DNA of 64,000 nt, taken from positions 1 to 64,000 of the forward strand of contig NZ_LBDA02000016.1 of the NCBI RefSeq assembly GCF_000980885.2, read 5' to 3'. Position numbers and translations under genes: made by a program. Positions 49,703-57,719 of this stretch are shown here, piece after piece. Position 1 is the stretch's first letter, and every line of letters begins with the position of its first letter. The stretch comes from Streptomyces malaysiense. Lineage in GTDB: Bacteria > Actinomycetota > Actinomycetes > Streptomycetales > Streptomycetaceae. A model generated the notes under the pieces. The model had not been told where the DNA came from. It saw only the letters and a program-made list of their open reading frames with translations, and did not search any database.

Positions 49703-50037
49703 GCGGAGCGACGCCCGCCAGGTGATCCACCGGTCGGCCGCCGGACGGTGAGGGACCGGAAGGGGGCCGGGCCGATGCCGTGCCGAGGGGGCGAGACCGA
49801 GGTGCCGGCCCCGGCGCGGTGGACCATCGCGGCCGGCCGTGGACGTACGCCGCCTGACCGTCTTCGGCCACGCCGCGTGACCGGCGCCCCGCGGCCGACC
49901 GACGCCTCCCCGCCACCTCCGGTTGCCTCGGCCGCGCACCGGTTTGATCACGGCTTTCAAACGACCCTGTGCACCCATCGTGAGCAGCGGAAACACTGCT
50001 GTGAAGATCTTTCGCACGGTACGACGAGAGCGAGCCA
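49703..50037. other. Intergenic region with AT-richer promoter segment
   Basis: The first 230 bp are GC-rich and show no gene. The last 100 bp, including GTTTGATCACGGCTTTCAAAC (a 6-bp inverted repeat at 49942/49957) and GTGAAGATCTTTCGC, look like the promoter region of the next gene. Confidence 0.5.
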
Positions 50038-51279
50038 GTGACCACCGCCCCACCTCCCGAGCAGCCCGACAACCGACCTGACCATCAGTCATCCATATCC
50101 GACGAGCAGTGGGAGGCGTTTCTTCGGGACGCCGCGGAGGGCGGTGGCGGCGCCGGACCGGAGGAGCCGTCGGCGCGGGCGCGCATGGTGACCCGACGGC
50201 TGCGCGAGCGGGACGGGGCGACGGACTCCGAGGGCGGCGGACGCCGGAGGTGGCGGCGTAAGCCGGCGGCGGAGCCGCAGCCGTGGACACCGCCGGGCTG
50301 GCGCACCGGCCCGGCCTGGCAGGAGATCAACGGCACCCGTGCCCGCCGCCGTCAGGCGTGGTCGGCCGTCGGTGTGCTGCTGGCCGTGGCGGTCGCCCTG
50401 GTCGCCGTCCGGCCGTCGCTGCTGCTGGACCGGCTCCCCGGCCACGACTCGGCGGCGTCCGCCGTCGATGCCTCCCCGTCGCGGCTGCCCGCCGAGACGG
50501 CCGCGCCGTCCAGCGCTCCGGACGAGACCGACCAGACGGCGCTGCCCACCCTCGAGCACCCGTTCCGCGGTTCGCCCGCGGCGCGATGGGCGGACGGGGC
50601 GGCCGCCATCGAGCCGCCGGCGGCGAAGGCGGTGGCCGGGCTGAGCCGGGAGGACGTGTCGCTCGCGTTGCGCCGCACCAAGGACTTCCTGGTCGCGGCC
50701 AATCTGAACCCGGACGTCCTGCGTGGCGGTCAGCCCGACGAGGCGTTCGCCCTCATCGACCCGAAGGAGCCCGCTGTGCTGTCCCGGCTGCGCCGGGCAC
50801 TGGACAAGCCCACGCGGGACAACCAGCCCGTCTCGCTCTTCAGCCGCTTCGACCCGCACGAGGTGCGCCTGGCCGGTGACGTCGTCAAGGTGCGCGGCCA
50901 CATGACGTTCGCCGCCGAACGGGCGGGCCAGGTCCGTGTGCAGGCCGACTACACCTTCGTCTATCCGCTGGTGAAGGCCGGCGGAGACAGCGACTTCGTG
51001 GCCCGTACGATCATCCGCCGCAAGCTCACCCTGGTGCTGTCCGACCCGAACCGGTGGGACGTCACCCCGGGCAAGCTGATGCTGGAGCACTGGAACGCCG
51101 AGTTCTACAACGACGAGTGCGGCATCTACGACGGCTACTTCCACCCCACCTTCCCCCTCGAAGCCCCCTCGGGCGCCCCGGCCACCGGCCCGGCCGAGGA
51201 CCCCTACGACCGCAGCCACCCGTTGAGCGACGGCTCCAAGTCCGACGGCACGGGATGCGGGACGATCACCCGCACCTGA
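50038..51279 (+). CDS. Single-pass membrane protein with large extracytoplasmic domain
   Basis: A 413-residue protein. A cytoplasmic head of about 105 residues contains SDEQWEAFLRDAAEGGGGAGPEEPSARARMV. One TM follows (WSAVGVLLAVAVALVAV), then a Ser/Pro/Ala linker and an extracytoplasmic domain of about 240 residues (SREDVSLALRRTKDFLVAANLNPDVLRGG to DECGIYDGYFHPTFPLEAP). The family is common in Streptomyces and annotated only as a membrane protein. GTG start at 50038 with a poor RBS. It stands alone and is convergent with arsI. Confidence 0.82.
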   Translation: MTTAPPPEQPDNRPDHQSSISDEQWEAFLRDAAEGGGGAGPEEPSARARMVTRRLRERDGATDSEGGGRRRWRRKPAAEPQPWTPPGWRTGPAWQEINGTRARRRQAWSAVGVLLAVAVALVAVRPSLLLDRLPGHDSAASAVDASPSRLPAETAAPSSAPDETDQTALPTLEHPFRGSPAARWADGAAAIEPPAAKAVAGLSREDVSLALRRTKDFLVAANLNPDVLRGGQPDEAFALIDPKEPAVLSRLRRALDKPTRDNQPVSLFSRFDPHEVRLAGDVVKVRGHMTFAAERAGQVRVQADYTFVYPLVKAGGDSDFVARTIIRRKLTLVLSDPNRWDVTPGKLMLEHWNAEFYNDECGIYDGYFHPTFPLEAPSGAPATGPAEDPYDRSHPLSDGSKSDGTGCGTITRT

Positions 51280-51384
51280 CCGACCCGGCGTACCCGGCTC
51301 CCGGCCCCGCGCGGGCCACCGGTCCGGCCGCCGACGGCCGGCCGTGCCCTGCCCGCGGCGCCGCCGCGGGCAGGGCGCCGGTGC

Positions 51385-51855
51385 CTAGCCGCAGGCGCCG
51401 CCGGCCGCCGCCGGGTTCTCCTCGGTGGTCCGGCCGGTGCAGCAGCCGTCGCCGGCCGTGCCGGGGCCGGCGTTCTTGCCGAGGGTGTCCGCGTCGGCCT
51501 TGACGACGTAGACCTCCCAGGGCTCCTTGCCGGGGCCGTGGACCCAGACCTTGTCCTGGAGGGCGTAGCAGCAGGAGGTGTCGTTCTCCTCGAAGGTGGC
51601 CAGGCCGGCGTCCTTGAGCCGGGTGGTGGCGGCGTCCACCTGGTCGGTGGAGTCGACCTCGATGCCGAGGTGGTCCAGACGGGTCTCCTCGCCGGGCCGG
51701 CCCTCGATGAGTACGAGCTTGAGCGGGGGCTCGGTGACGGCGAAGTTGGCGTACCCCTCGCGCCGCTTGGCCGGTGCGGTGCCGAACAGCTTCGAGTAGA
51801 AGGTGATCGACGCTTCCAGGTCACTGACACGCAGGGCGAGCTGAGCGCGGGACAT
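51385..51855 (-). CDS. arsI: ArsI/CadI-type VOC protein (organoarsenical C-As lyase family)
   Basis: A 156-residue VOC protein with the family signature: N-terminal SDLEASITFYSKLFGTAPAKRREGYANFAV, EGRPGEETRLDHLGIEV, and the As(III)-binding Cys pair at 95-96 (NDTSCCYALQDKVWVHGPGKEPWEVYVVKAD). More Cys occur in the tail (GDGCCTG, GGACG). ArsI cleaves the C-As bond of trivalent methyl- or aryl-arsenicals; CadI is the mycobacterial relative. It is divergent from arsR, with the operator between them. ATG at 51855. Confidence 0.88.
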   Translation of the reverse strand: MSRAQLALRVSDLEASITFYSKLFGTAPAKRREGYANFAVTEPPLKLVLIEGRPGEETRLDHLGIEVDSTDQVDAATTRLKDAGLATFEENDTSCCYALQDKVWVHGPGKEPWEVYVVKADADTLGKNAGPGTAGDGCCTGRTTEENPAAAGGACG

Positions 51856-51871
51856 GACGGGCTCCCATCCA

Positions 51872-51897
51872 CTTGCATTGATGACTGTCGATGCAAG
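51872..51897. promoter_or_regulatory. ArsR operator candidate
   Basis: CTTGCATTGA and TCGATGCAAG form an inverted repeat with one mismatch around TGACTG. It lies 16 bp before the arsI start and 36 bp before arsR, as expected for autoregulated ars operons. Confidence 0.72.
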
Positions 51898-51933
51898 ATT
51901 GCGCGTTGGATCGAAAACTGTCAACATAGAGGC

Positions 51934-52341
51934 ATGTCGAAACAAGAGCTGAAGGTGCTCGGCCGCAGCGATGACGTCGGAGCGTGCTGCTCCGGGCTGC
52001 TGACCGCTCCCCTGGACGAGGACCAGGCCGCGGAGCTGGCGAAGGTGTTCAAGGCGCTGGGCGATCCGGTGCGGCTGCGCCTGCTCTCGATGATCGCCTC
52101 GCGGGCGGGCGGCGAGGTCTGCGTCTGCGACCTGACCCCGGCCTTCGACCTGTCCCAGCCGACCATCTCCCATCACCTGAAGCTGCTGCGGCAGGCGGGC
52201 CTGATCGACTGCGAGCGGCGCGGCACCTGGGTCTACTACTGGCTCGTGCCGGAGATGACCGACCGTCTCGCCGGCATCCTGACCCGCCCCGCCGGCGAGC
52301 CTCTGCCCGCGCGCACCGCACCGGCCGGAGCCGCCTCGTGA
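51934..52341 (+). CDS. arsR: ArsR-family arsenic-responsive repressor
   Basis: A 135-residue winged-helix repressor: AKVFKALGDPVRLRLLSMIASRAGGEVCVCDLTPAFDLSQPTISHHLKLLRQAGLI. The ELCVCD-like metal site is present as C63-V-C65, and Cys18-Cys19 near the N-terminus could be a third/fourth ligand as in actinobacterial ArsR. It starts at ATG 51934. It overlaps acr3 by four bases (GTGA). It probably represses both arsI and its own operon through the site at 51872. Confidence 0.93.
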   Translation: MSKQELKVLGRSDDVGACCSGLLTAPLDEDQAAELAKVFKALGDPVRLRLLSMIASRAGGEVCVCDLTPAFDLSQPTISHHLKLLRQAGLIDCERRGTWVYYWLVPEMTDRLAGILTRPAGEPLPARTAPAGAAS

Positions 52342-53435
52342 GCACTGCCGCCCCCGAGGGGAACGTGGCCGGACGCCTGTCCTTCGTCGACCGCTACCTG
52401 GCCGTCTGGATCCTCGCGGCCATGGCCGTGGGGCTCGGCCTCGGCCGCCTCGTCCCGGGCCTGGGCGACGTACTGGCCAGGGTGACCGTGACCGGAGTGT
52501 CCCTGCCCATCGCGCTCGGCCTGCTCGTGATGATGTACCCGGTGCTGGCCAAGGTGCGCTACGACCGCCTCGGCACCGTGACCCGCGACCGCCGCCTGCT
52601 GCTGCCGTCCCTGCTGCTCAACTGGATCGTCGGCCCGGCGCTCATGTTCGCCCTGGCGTGGCTGTTCCTGCCGGACCTGCCCGCCTACCGCACCGGCCTG
52701 ATCATCGTCGGACTGGCCCGCTGCATCGCCATGGTCATCATCTGGAACGACCTCGCCTGCGGCCACCGCGAGGCCGCCGCCGTCCTGGTCGCCCTGAACT
52801 CCGTCTTCCAGGTGATCGCGTTCGCGGCGCTCGGCTGGTTCTACCTGTCCGTGCTGCCCGGCTGGCTGGGCCTGCAACGGACCGGCCTCGACGTGTCGGT
52901 GTGGCAGATCGCCCGCAGCGTCCTCATCTTCCTCGGCGTCCCCCTGGCGGCCGGCTACCTCACCCGCCGGATCGGCGAGCGGGCCAAGGGCCGCACCTGG
53001 TACGAGTCCCGGCTCATCCCCCGCATCGGTCCGTTCGCCCTCTACGGCCTGCTGTTCACGATCGTCGTCCTCTTCGCCCTGCAGGGCGACGCGATCACCT
53101 CGCAGCCCCTGGACGTCGCCCGCATCGCCCTGCCACTGCTGGTCTACTTCGCGGTCATGTGGGCCGGTTCCATGGCCCTGGGCCGTGCGGTCGGGCTCGA
53201 CCACTCGCGGGCCACCACTCTGGCCTTCACCGCCGCGGGCAACAACTTCGAGCTGGCCATCGCCGTCGCCATCGCCACCTTTGGCGCCACCTCCGGCCAG
53301 GCCCTCGCCGGCGTCGTCGGCCCCCTCATCGAAGTGCCCGCCCTCATCGGCCTGGTGTACGTCGCCCTGTACGCCCGCCGCTACTTCACCGCCCCCGCCG
53401 TCCCCACGCCCCAGGAGGACCCCGCCCATGCCTGA
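52338..53435 (+). CDS. acr3: ACR3-family arsenite efflux permease
   Basis: A 365-residue, ten-TM transporter of the BASS superfamily. The conserved membrane Cys lies in LIIVGLARCIAMVIIWNDLACG, and LAFTAAGNNFELAIAVAIATFG matches TM9. It exports arsenite. GTG at 52338 overlaps the arsR stop; its own stop overlaps the arsC start by 8 bases, giving one tightly coupled operon. Confidence 0.93.
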   Translation: MSTAAPEGNVAGRLSFVDRYLAVWILAAMAVGLGLGRLVPGLGDVLARVTVTGVSLPIALGLLVMMYPVLAKVRYDRLGTVTRDRRLLLPSLLLNWIVGPALMFALAWLFLPDLPAYRTGLIIVGLARCIAMVIIWNDLACGHREAAAVLVALNSVFQVIAFAALGWFYLSVLPGWLGLQRTGLDVSVWQIARSVLIFLGVPLAAGYLTRRIGERAKGRTWYESRLIPRIGPFALYGLLFTIVVLFALQGDAITSQPLDVARIALPLLVYFAVMWAGSMALGRAVGLDHSRATTLAFTAAGNNFELAIAVAIATFGATSGQALAGVVGPLIEVPALIGLVYVALYARRYFTAPAVPTPQEDPAHA

Positions 53436-53841
53436 CACCGCCGCGCCGTCCGTGCTCTTCGTCTGCGTCCACAACGCCGGACGCTCCCAGATGGCCGCCG
53501 CCTTCCTCACCCACCTCGCCGGCGACCGCGTCCAGGTCCGCTCCGCCGGCTCCGCCCCCGCCGACACCGTCAACCCGGCCGTCGTGGAGGCCATGGCGGA
53601 GGCGGGCATCGACATCGCGGCCGAGGTGCCCAAGGTGCTCACGGTGGAGGCCGTCCAGGCGTCCGACGTGGTCATCACGATGGGCTGCGGCGACACCTGC
53701 CCCGTCTTCCCCGGCAAGCGCTACCTCGACTGGCAGCTCCCCGACCCGGCCGGGCAGGGCGTGGCGGCGGTCCGCCCGATCCGCGACGAGATCGAAGGGC
53801 GCATCCGCGGCCTGATCGAAGAGATCGCCCCGACGAGCTGA
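53428..53841 (+). CDS. arsC: Arsenate reductase (low-MW phosphatase fold)
   Basis: A 137-residue protein with P-loop CX5R: C13-V-H-N-A-G-R19-S. Further Cys at 87 and 91 (MGCGDTCPVF) match the relay cysteines of thioredoxin- or mycothiol-linked ArsC enzymes. It reduces arsenate to arsenite for export by Acr3. Starts at ATG 53428 inside the acr3 end. The redox partner (thioredoxin or mycothiol) is not decidable here. Confidence 0.92.
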   Translation: MPDTAAPSVLFVCVHNAGRSQMAAAFLTHLAGDRVQVRSAGSAPADTVNPAVVEAMAEAGIDIAAEVPKVLTVEAVQASDVVITMGCGDTCPVFPGKRYLDWQLPDPAGQGVAAVRPIRDEIEGRIRGLIEEIAPTS

Positions 53842-53842
53842 C

Positions 53843-54349
53843 ATGGCCACGGCCGGCACCTACCGTGTCGCCGCGATGCTCCCCGAGCACGCCCGGCAGG
53901 TCCTGACGATCTACCGGCTCGGCATCGACGAGGGCGACGCCACCTTCGAGACCACCGCCCCCAGCTGGGAAGCGTTCGACACGACCAAGCTGCCGCGGCA
54001 CCGGTACGTCGCCCTCGACGACGCGGGCGGCGTCCTGGGCTGGGTCGCCGCCGCACCGGTCTCGGACCGATGCGCGTACGCCGGCGTCGTCGAGCACTCG
54101 GTGTACGTCCACCCCGCCAGTCGCGGGCACGGCATCGGCGCCGCACTGCTGGAGGAACTGATCGGCTCCACCGAGGCCGCCGGGATCTGGACGATCCAAT
54201 CGGGAATCTTCCCCGAGAACACCGCCAGCCTCGCGCTGCACGGGCGAGCGGGATTCCGCGTCATCGGCACCCGGGAACGCATCGGGAAGCTTCACGGCCT
54301 CTGGCGAGACGTCCTCCTCATCGAGCGCCGAAGCCCCGTCGTCACGTGA
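53843..54349 (+). CDS. arsN: ArsN-type GNAT acetyltransferase
   Basis: A 168-residue GNAT protein of the phosphinothricin/methionine-sulfoximine acetyltransferase group: DEGDATFETTAPSWEAFDTTKLPRHRYVALDD, acetyl-CoA motif HPASRGHGIGAALLEEL, SGIFPENTASLALHGRAGFRVIGTRERIGKLHG. It begins one base after the arsC stop, so it belongs to the ars operon. ArsN1 proteins in this position acetylate the arsenic antibiotic arsinothricin. The specificity is inferred from context. Confidence 0.85.
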   Translation: MATAGTYRVAAMLPEHARQVLTIYRLGIDEGDATFETTAPSWEAFDTTKLPRHRYVALDDAGGVLGWVAAAPVSDRCAYAGVVEHSVYVHPASRGHGIGAALLEELIGSTEAAGIWTIQSGIFPENTASLALHGRAGFRVIGTRERIGKLHGLWRDVLLIERRSPVVT

Positions 54350-54747
54350 CCCGACCTGGGATTTTCGCACGGAGCGGACGACGAGAACCGAAGCGGCTGC
54401 AAGTACGCTGCGGAACGTCGGGTCGGTCTGCTGTCTCTACGAAGAGCGCGCGACCAAGGGGGGTGGCTCAGAAGAGATCCCCGAGCCACGTCGGTCCGGG
54501 AACTCGTGAAGCTTCGACACCACCCCCCTCCCCACAAGCCCGCCACAAGCCCGGAGCGCCGCGGCCGTGACCCGCCGCCTGCGCCCGCGGTCACGGGAGC
54601 CCCTGAGCGGCCGGCGCGCCGAGCCGGGCACCATGAGCGACACGATCTCGGCGTCGGTGAGAAACCGCTAAGGAGGCGTCAAAGCCGCGTCCAGAACACA
54701 TACTTGACCAGAGGTGTTCGCGGCGGTGCTGAGTGGGGAGCGGCAGG
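54350..54747. other. Intergenic region with hairpins and short repeats
   Basis: It contains a 7-bp stem (54463-54489) that could end the ars operon, the 11-bp repeat CCACAAGCCCG twice (54532 and 54543), and an 8-bp stem CCGTGACC/GGTCACGG (54565/54589). A 12-codon frame at 54633 is the only coding-like trace; no gene is called. Confidence 0.5.
54463..54489 (+). terminator. Possible ars operon terminator
   Basis: GTGGCTC at 54463-54469 pairs with GAGCCAC at 54483-54489, with a 13-base loop, 113 bp downstream of arsN. The stem is modest. Confidence 0.4.
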
Positions 54748-55278
54748 GTGAGCGGTGGCGGCAAGGAGCTGGGCAAGGTCGAGGTGCGGCTCAAGTGGGA
54801 TCCGAGCCCTCTCGGGGAAGCACCCCGGCATCTCGACATCATCGCCGCGACCTACTCGTCGGACGATCCCTACGGGCGGCCGGTGTACGTCGTGCACTAC
54901 GACAGCCGGTCGCCGGACGGCACCATCAACATGAGCCGGCACAGCCAGACCGGTATGGGCTTCGGGTTCGTCGAGGTGATGGTGCTGGAGCCCGACCGGC
55001 TGGCGCCCGAGTACCAGCGTGTGGTGGTCGGGGTGGCCATCCACCAGAACAGCGGGCCCCGGACGTTCGGAGACATCTCCAACGCCGGGGTGGTCGTCGT
55101 CCAGGGGTACCGGCAGCTGATCGCGGACGACTTCCAGGAGGTCGCCGATGCCACTGCCGCGACGGTGGTCGAGTTCACCAGAGACTCCGCGGGAACCTGG
55201 AAGCCGCACGAGATGATCCGGGGTTTCGACAGCGACCCGGTGCTCTTCACCGCGGAGATGGGCAGCCCGCGGCAATAA
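54748..55278 (+). CDS. TerD-family stress protein
   Basis: A 176-residue TerD-domain protein: KVEVRLKWDPSPLGEAPRHLDIIAATYSSDDPYG, DGTINMSRHSQTG, and VVVGVAIHQNSGPRTFGDISNAGVVVVQGY. TerD proteins bind Ca2+ through acidic loops and are linked to tellurite resistance, membrane stress and development in Streptomyces. The GTG at 54748 follows GGGGAG at good spacing; GTG at 54733 is an alternative. No terB/terC genes are adjacent. Confidence 0.85.
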   Translation: MSGGGKELGKVEVRLKWDPSPLGEAPRHLDIIAATYSSDDPYGRPVYVVHYDSRSPDGTINMSRHSQTGMGFGFVEVMVLEPDRLAPEYQRVVVGVAIHQNSGPRTFGDISNAGVVVVQGYRQLIADDFQEVADATAATVVEFTRDSAGTWKPHEMIRGFDSDPVLFTAEMGSPRQ

Positions 55279-55372
55279 CCGCTTCCCGGGTCTTTCGCTC
55301 GGCGGGAGCATTCCTTACGGTTCCGGACAACACCACGGAGAGGCGCTGGTGCTCGTAAGGGGGTGTCGGCCC

Positions 55373-55966
55373 ATGGCGATGACGCCTAGCCGGTGCGAGG
55401 AGTTCCGTACGAGGCTTTGGCGGTGGCGACGCAGTCCGCTCCGGCGGACCAGCGATGTCGTCGAGGCGTGGCTGCTGCTCGCCGCGTGGACCTTGGGCGT
55501 GCTGGGCGGCGCGGCCGCGGGCACGGTGGCCGCAGCGGCCGCGGACCGGGGTTTCGAGGAGGACCGCTCCGCCCGCCGACAGGTCGTGGCGGTCCTCCTG
55601 GGGCGCGTCAGGGAAGCGGCGCCCACACACGCGGACGTGGGCGACAACGCCGGCGCGACGGTCCGGTGGACGACTCCCGACGGCCGCCCGCGGACCGGGC
55701 GGGCCGCGGTGCCCGCTCACACCCCTGAGGGGACTCGCGTGCCGGTATGGATCACTTCCCGCGGGGACCTGGTGCCCCGGCCTCCGGACCGGTCCGACGC
55801 GCTGCTGAGGTCCTCGCTCATCGGCGCGGGCGCGGCCATGGCCGTGGGAGGAACCGTCTGGGGCTCCGCGCGAGCCGTACGTGCTCTGCTGGACCGGCGC
55901 CGGATGAGGCAGTGGGCGCTGGAGTGGGAGCGCGCCGACCCCCGATGGGGCGGCAGGACCGCCTGA
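55373..55966 (+). CDS. Rv1733c-family membrane protein
   Basis: A 197-residue protein with the family signature LWRWRRSPLRRTSDVVEAWLLLAAWTLGVLGGAAAGTVAA at the N-terminus (TM1). An extracytoplasmic loop of about 90 residues (RTGRAAVPAHTPEGTRVPVWI) and TM2 (LLRSSLIGAGAAMAVGGTVWG) follow. The function is unknown; in mycobacteria the relative Rv1733c is dormancy-induced. ATG 55373 follows AAGGGGG; GTG 55349 with GGAGAGG is also credible. Confidence 0.85.
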   Translation: MAMTPSRCEEFRTRLWRWRRSPLRRTSDVVEAWLLLAAWTLGVLGGAAAGTVAAAAADRGFEEDRSARRQVVAVLLGRVREAAPTHADVGDNAGATVRWTTPDGRPRTGRAAVPAHTPEGTRVPVWITSRGDLVPRPPDRSDALLRSSLIGAGAAMAVGGTVWGSARAVRALLDRRRMRQWALEWERADPRWGGRTA

Positions 55967-55997
55967 CCGCCGCCCCGCGCGGGTCCCACCCGTCGGT

Positions 55998-57395
55998 TCA
56001 GTCCGCCTCGGCCTGGGCCTCGACGTCCTCGATGCCGCTGGGCCGGCCGGCCCGGTTCCAGCGGACGTACAGACCGGCGGCTATCAGGAGCGTGGCCACC
56101 ATCGACAGCATCGGCCACCCGCGGAGCAGGTTCACCACCAGGGTGAACGCCACCGCGGTGGCTGCGACACCGTTGACCCAGGCCAGTACGGGCTTGTCCT
56201 CGCTGCGGGCGAAGCGGGTCATGGCGAGCAGACCCACCAGGAAGCTGACGAAGACGGCGACGGCGTAGAAGAGGACGAGTTCCTGTTCCTGGCCGGCCGC
56301 CGCGACGATGATGAGCGCCGCCGCGGCCATGTAGACCACCACGGACCAGTACGGGGTGTGGTGGTGGTTGGTCCGGCCGAGCACCGGCGGCAGCACGCCC
56401 GGCCGCTCGGGTGTGCCGGACAGGGCCTTGAGCAGGCCGGGGCCGGCCTGGAAGGAGGAGCTGGCGGCGGCGAGCAGCAGCAGCGAGCTGGTCAGCTGGA
56501 AGGCGTCGTAGAGCCAGCCCGGTCCGGCGGCGGCGTGGGCGATGTCGGCGATCTGCGTCGAGTCGGCGCCCGGGATACCGATGTGCAGCCGGACGGCGAG
56601 CGCGGTCAGTGCGAGCGTCAGACCGCCGACGATCACCACCAGCAGGGCCAGGGTGCCCCGGCCGAAACGGCGGCGGTGGGTGTCGTCGAGCTGGCCGAGC
56701 TGCGCGATCGCGGTCGACGGCGCCTCGACCCCGGTGGCCAGTGCCATGGCGACCGGGAAGGCCAGCACCACGGCGAGCATCGCCGGGTGGCCGGCGTCGT
56801 GCGTGGTGACCGCGTGGCCGGTGGCGTGGGGTGCGGCGAATCCGAGGACCAGCACGGCCACGGAGATCACCACGAAGGCCACGGTCATGACGGCGAACAG
56901 CAGCCGTCCACCGTGCCCGAACCAGGTCAGCCCGGCCACCACGAGCAGCAGCACCAAGGCCAGCGGGACACGGAAGGCCGACAGACCCGGGAAGAGGGCG
57001 ATCACCGCGCTCGACGCTGCCGCGATCGAGATGCCGATGGTGAGCACGAAGTCGACCACCAGCGCCCCGATGGGCAGAAACGTCCACCTCGGACCGAACG
57101 CCCGTGCCGCCGCCGCGGCCGCGCCGCCGCCCTTGGGGAAGCGGCGCACCAGTTGCCAGTAGTTGGCGGTGACCACGACGACCAGCCCGATCACCAGGCT
57201 CATCGTGGGCAGCAGCAGCGCCAGGTCGCCGTGCAGAGCACGCAGCGCCGCCTCGATCGCGTACGCCACGGAGGAAACCGGATCGGCGATCACCGCGAAG
57301 GCGAACGCGAAGAAGAGGACGGAACGGCGCGGGGCACGGCCGCGCGGGGCGCCGGGGGCCTCCGATGTGACGGCGGCATGGGTGGTGGCGGGCAT
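55998..57395 (-). CDS. APC-superfamily permease
   Basis: A 465-residue transporter with about 12 TM segments. The APC N-terminal motif is divergent (FAFAFAVIADPVSSVAYAIEAAL), followed by FPKGGGAAAAAARAFGP, the GVEAPSTAIAQLGQ segment and a typical APC core. The closest recognised relatives are amino-acid or potassium (KimA-like) APC transporters; the substrate is not decidable. ATG 57395 with AGAGG upstream. The upstream 130 bp hold a likely structured leader and three phased direct repeats, so expression is probably regulated by a response regulator and perhaps by RNA. Confidence 0.88.
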   Translation of the reverse strand: MPATTHAAVTSEAPGAPRGRAPRRSVLFFAFAFAVIADPVSSVAYAIEAALRALHGDLALLLPTMSLVIGLVVVVTANYWQLVRRFPKGGGAAAAAARAFGPRWTFLPIGALVVDFVLTIGISIAAASSAVIALFPGLSAFRVPLALVLLLVVAGLTWFGHGGRLLFAVMTVAFVVISVAVLVLGFAAPHATGHAVTTHDAGHPAMLAVVLAFPVAMALATGVEAPSTAIAQLGQLDDTHRRRFGRGTLALLVVIVGGLTLALTALAVRLHIGIPGADSTQIADIAHAAAGPGWLYDAFQLTSSLLLLAAASSSFQAGPGLLKALSGTPERPGVLPPVLGRTNHHHTPYWSVVVYMAAAALIIVAAAGQEQELVLFYAVAVFVSFLVGLLAMTRFARSEDKPVLAWVNGVAATAVAFTLVVNLLRGWPMLSMVATLLIAAGLYVRWNRAGRPSGIEDVEAQAEAD

Positions 57396-57443
57396 GCGAA
57401 GACCTCTCGGACCTGTCGGAAGGAAACGATGAAGAGAACCTCG

Positions 57444-57479
57444 CCGACCAGACTTCCCGGCACACCGCCGACAACGGTA
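57444..57479 (-). ncRNA. Possible structured leader element
   Basis: Read on the minus strand the core is GCCGGGAAGTCTGGTCGGC, preceded by ACCGTTGTCGGCGGTGT, with several alternative GCCG/CGGC pairings. I associate this core with leaders of actinobacterial transporter genes, but I cannot name an Rfam class with confidence. Confidence 0.3.
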
Positions 57480-57501
57480 CGTCAGGAAGTCGCCATCACA
57501 C

Positions 57502-57530
57502 CATCAAGATCTCGTCAAGGACGCGTCAAG
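57502..57530. promoter_or_regulatory. Three helically phased direct heptamers
   Basis: CATCAAG at 57502 and CGTCAAG at 57513 and 57524 repeat with an exact 11-bp period, the spacing typical of OmpR/PhoB-family response-regulator boxes (for example PhoP or KdpE). Confidence 0.55.
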
Positions 57531-57691
57531 GTCGTTGCAGAGTGCCTGCGTTCCGTGCCTCGCCGGCGCGCCTCTCCTCGTCGTCGGTATGCGGCGGCAC
57601 ACCCGCGATGACGCTCGTTCGTGCTCCTCCGGTCGACGGTGCGACGACCGCGGTGCGACCGGTTCCTCCTTCCTGGACGGGGCTCCCCCCC

Positions 57692-57715
57692 GGTGATCCG
57701 GTGATCCGGCGATCC
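57692..57715. repeat. 8-bp tandem repeat (three units)
   Basis: GGTGATCC, GGTGATCC, GGCGATCC lie immediately after the anti-sigma-like gene. Confidence 0.6.
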
Positions 57716-57719
57716 TGTG

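Larger units (their letters stand above)
57396..57719. other. Leader and promoter region of the APC permease
   Basis: About 324 bp. The left third looks like a structured leader, the centre holds the phased repeats at 57502-57530, and the right part is GC-rich without a gene. Confidence 0.55.

Noticed and set aside
54633..54671. 12-codon frame MSDTISASVRNR
   Set aside because: No RBS, too short and no conserved neighbour; possibly a chance frame.
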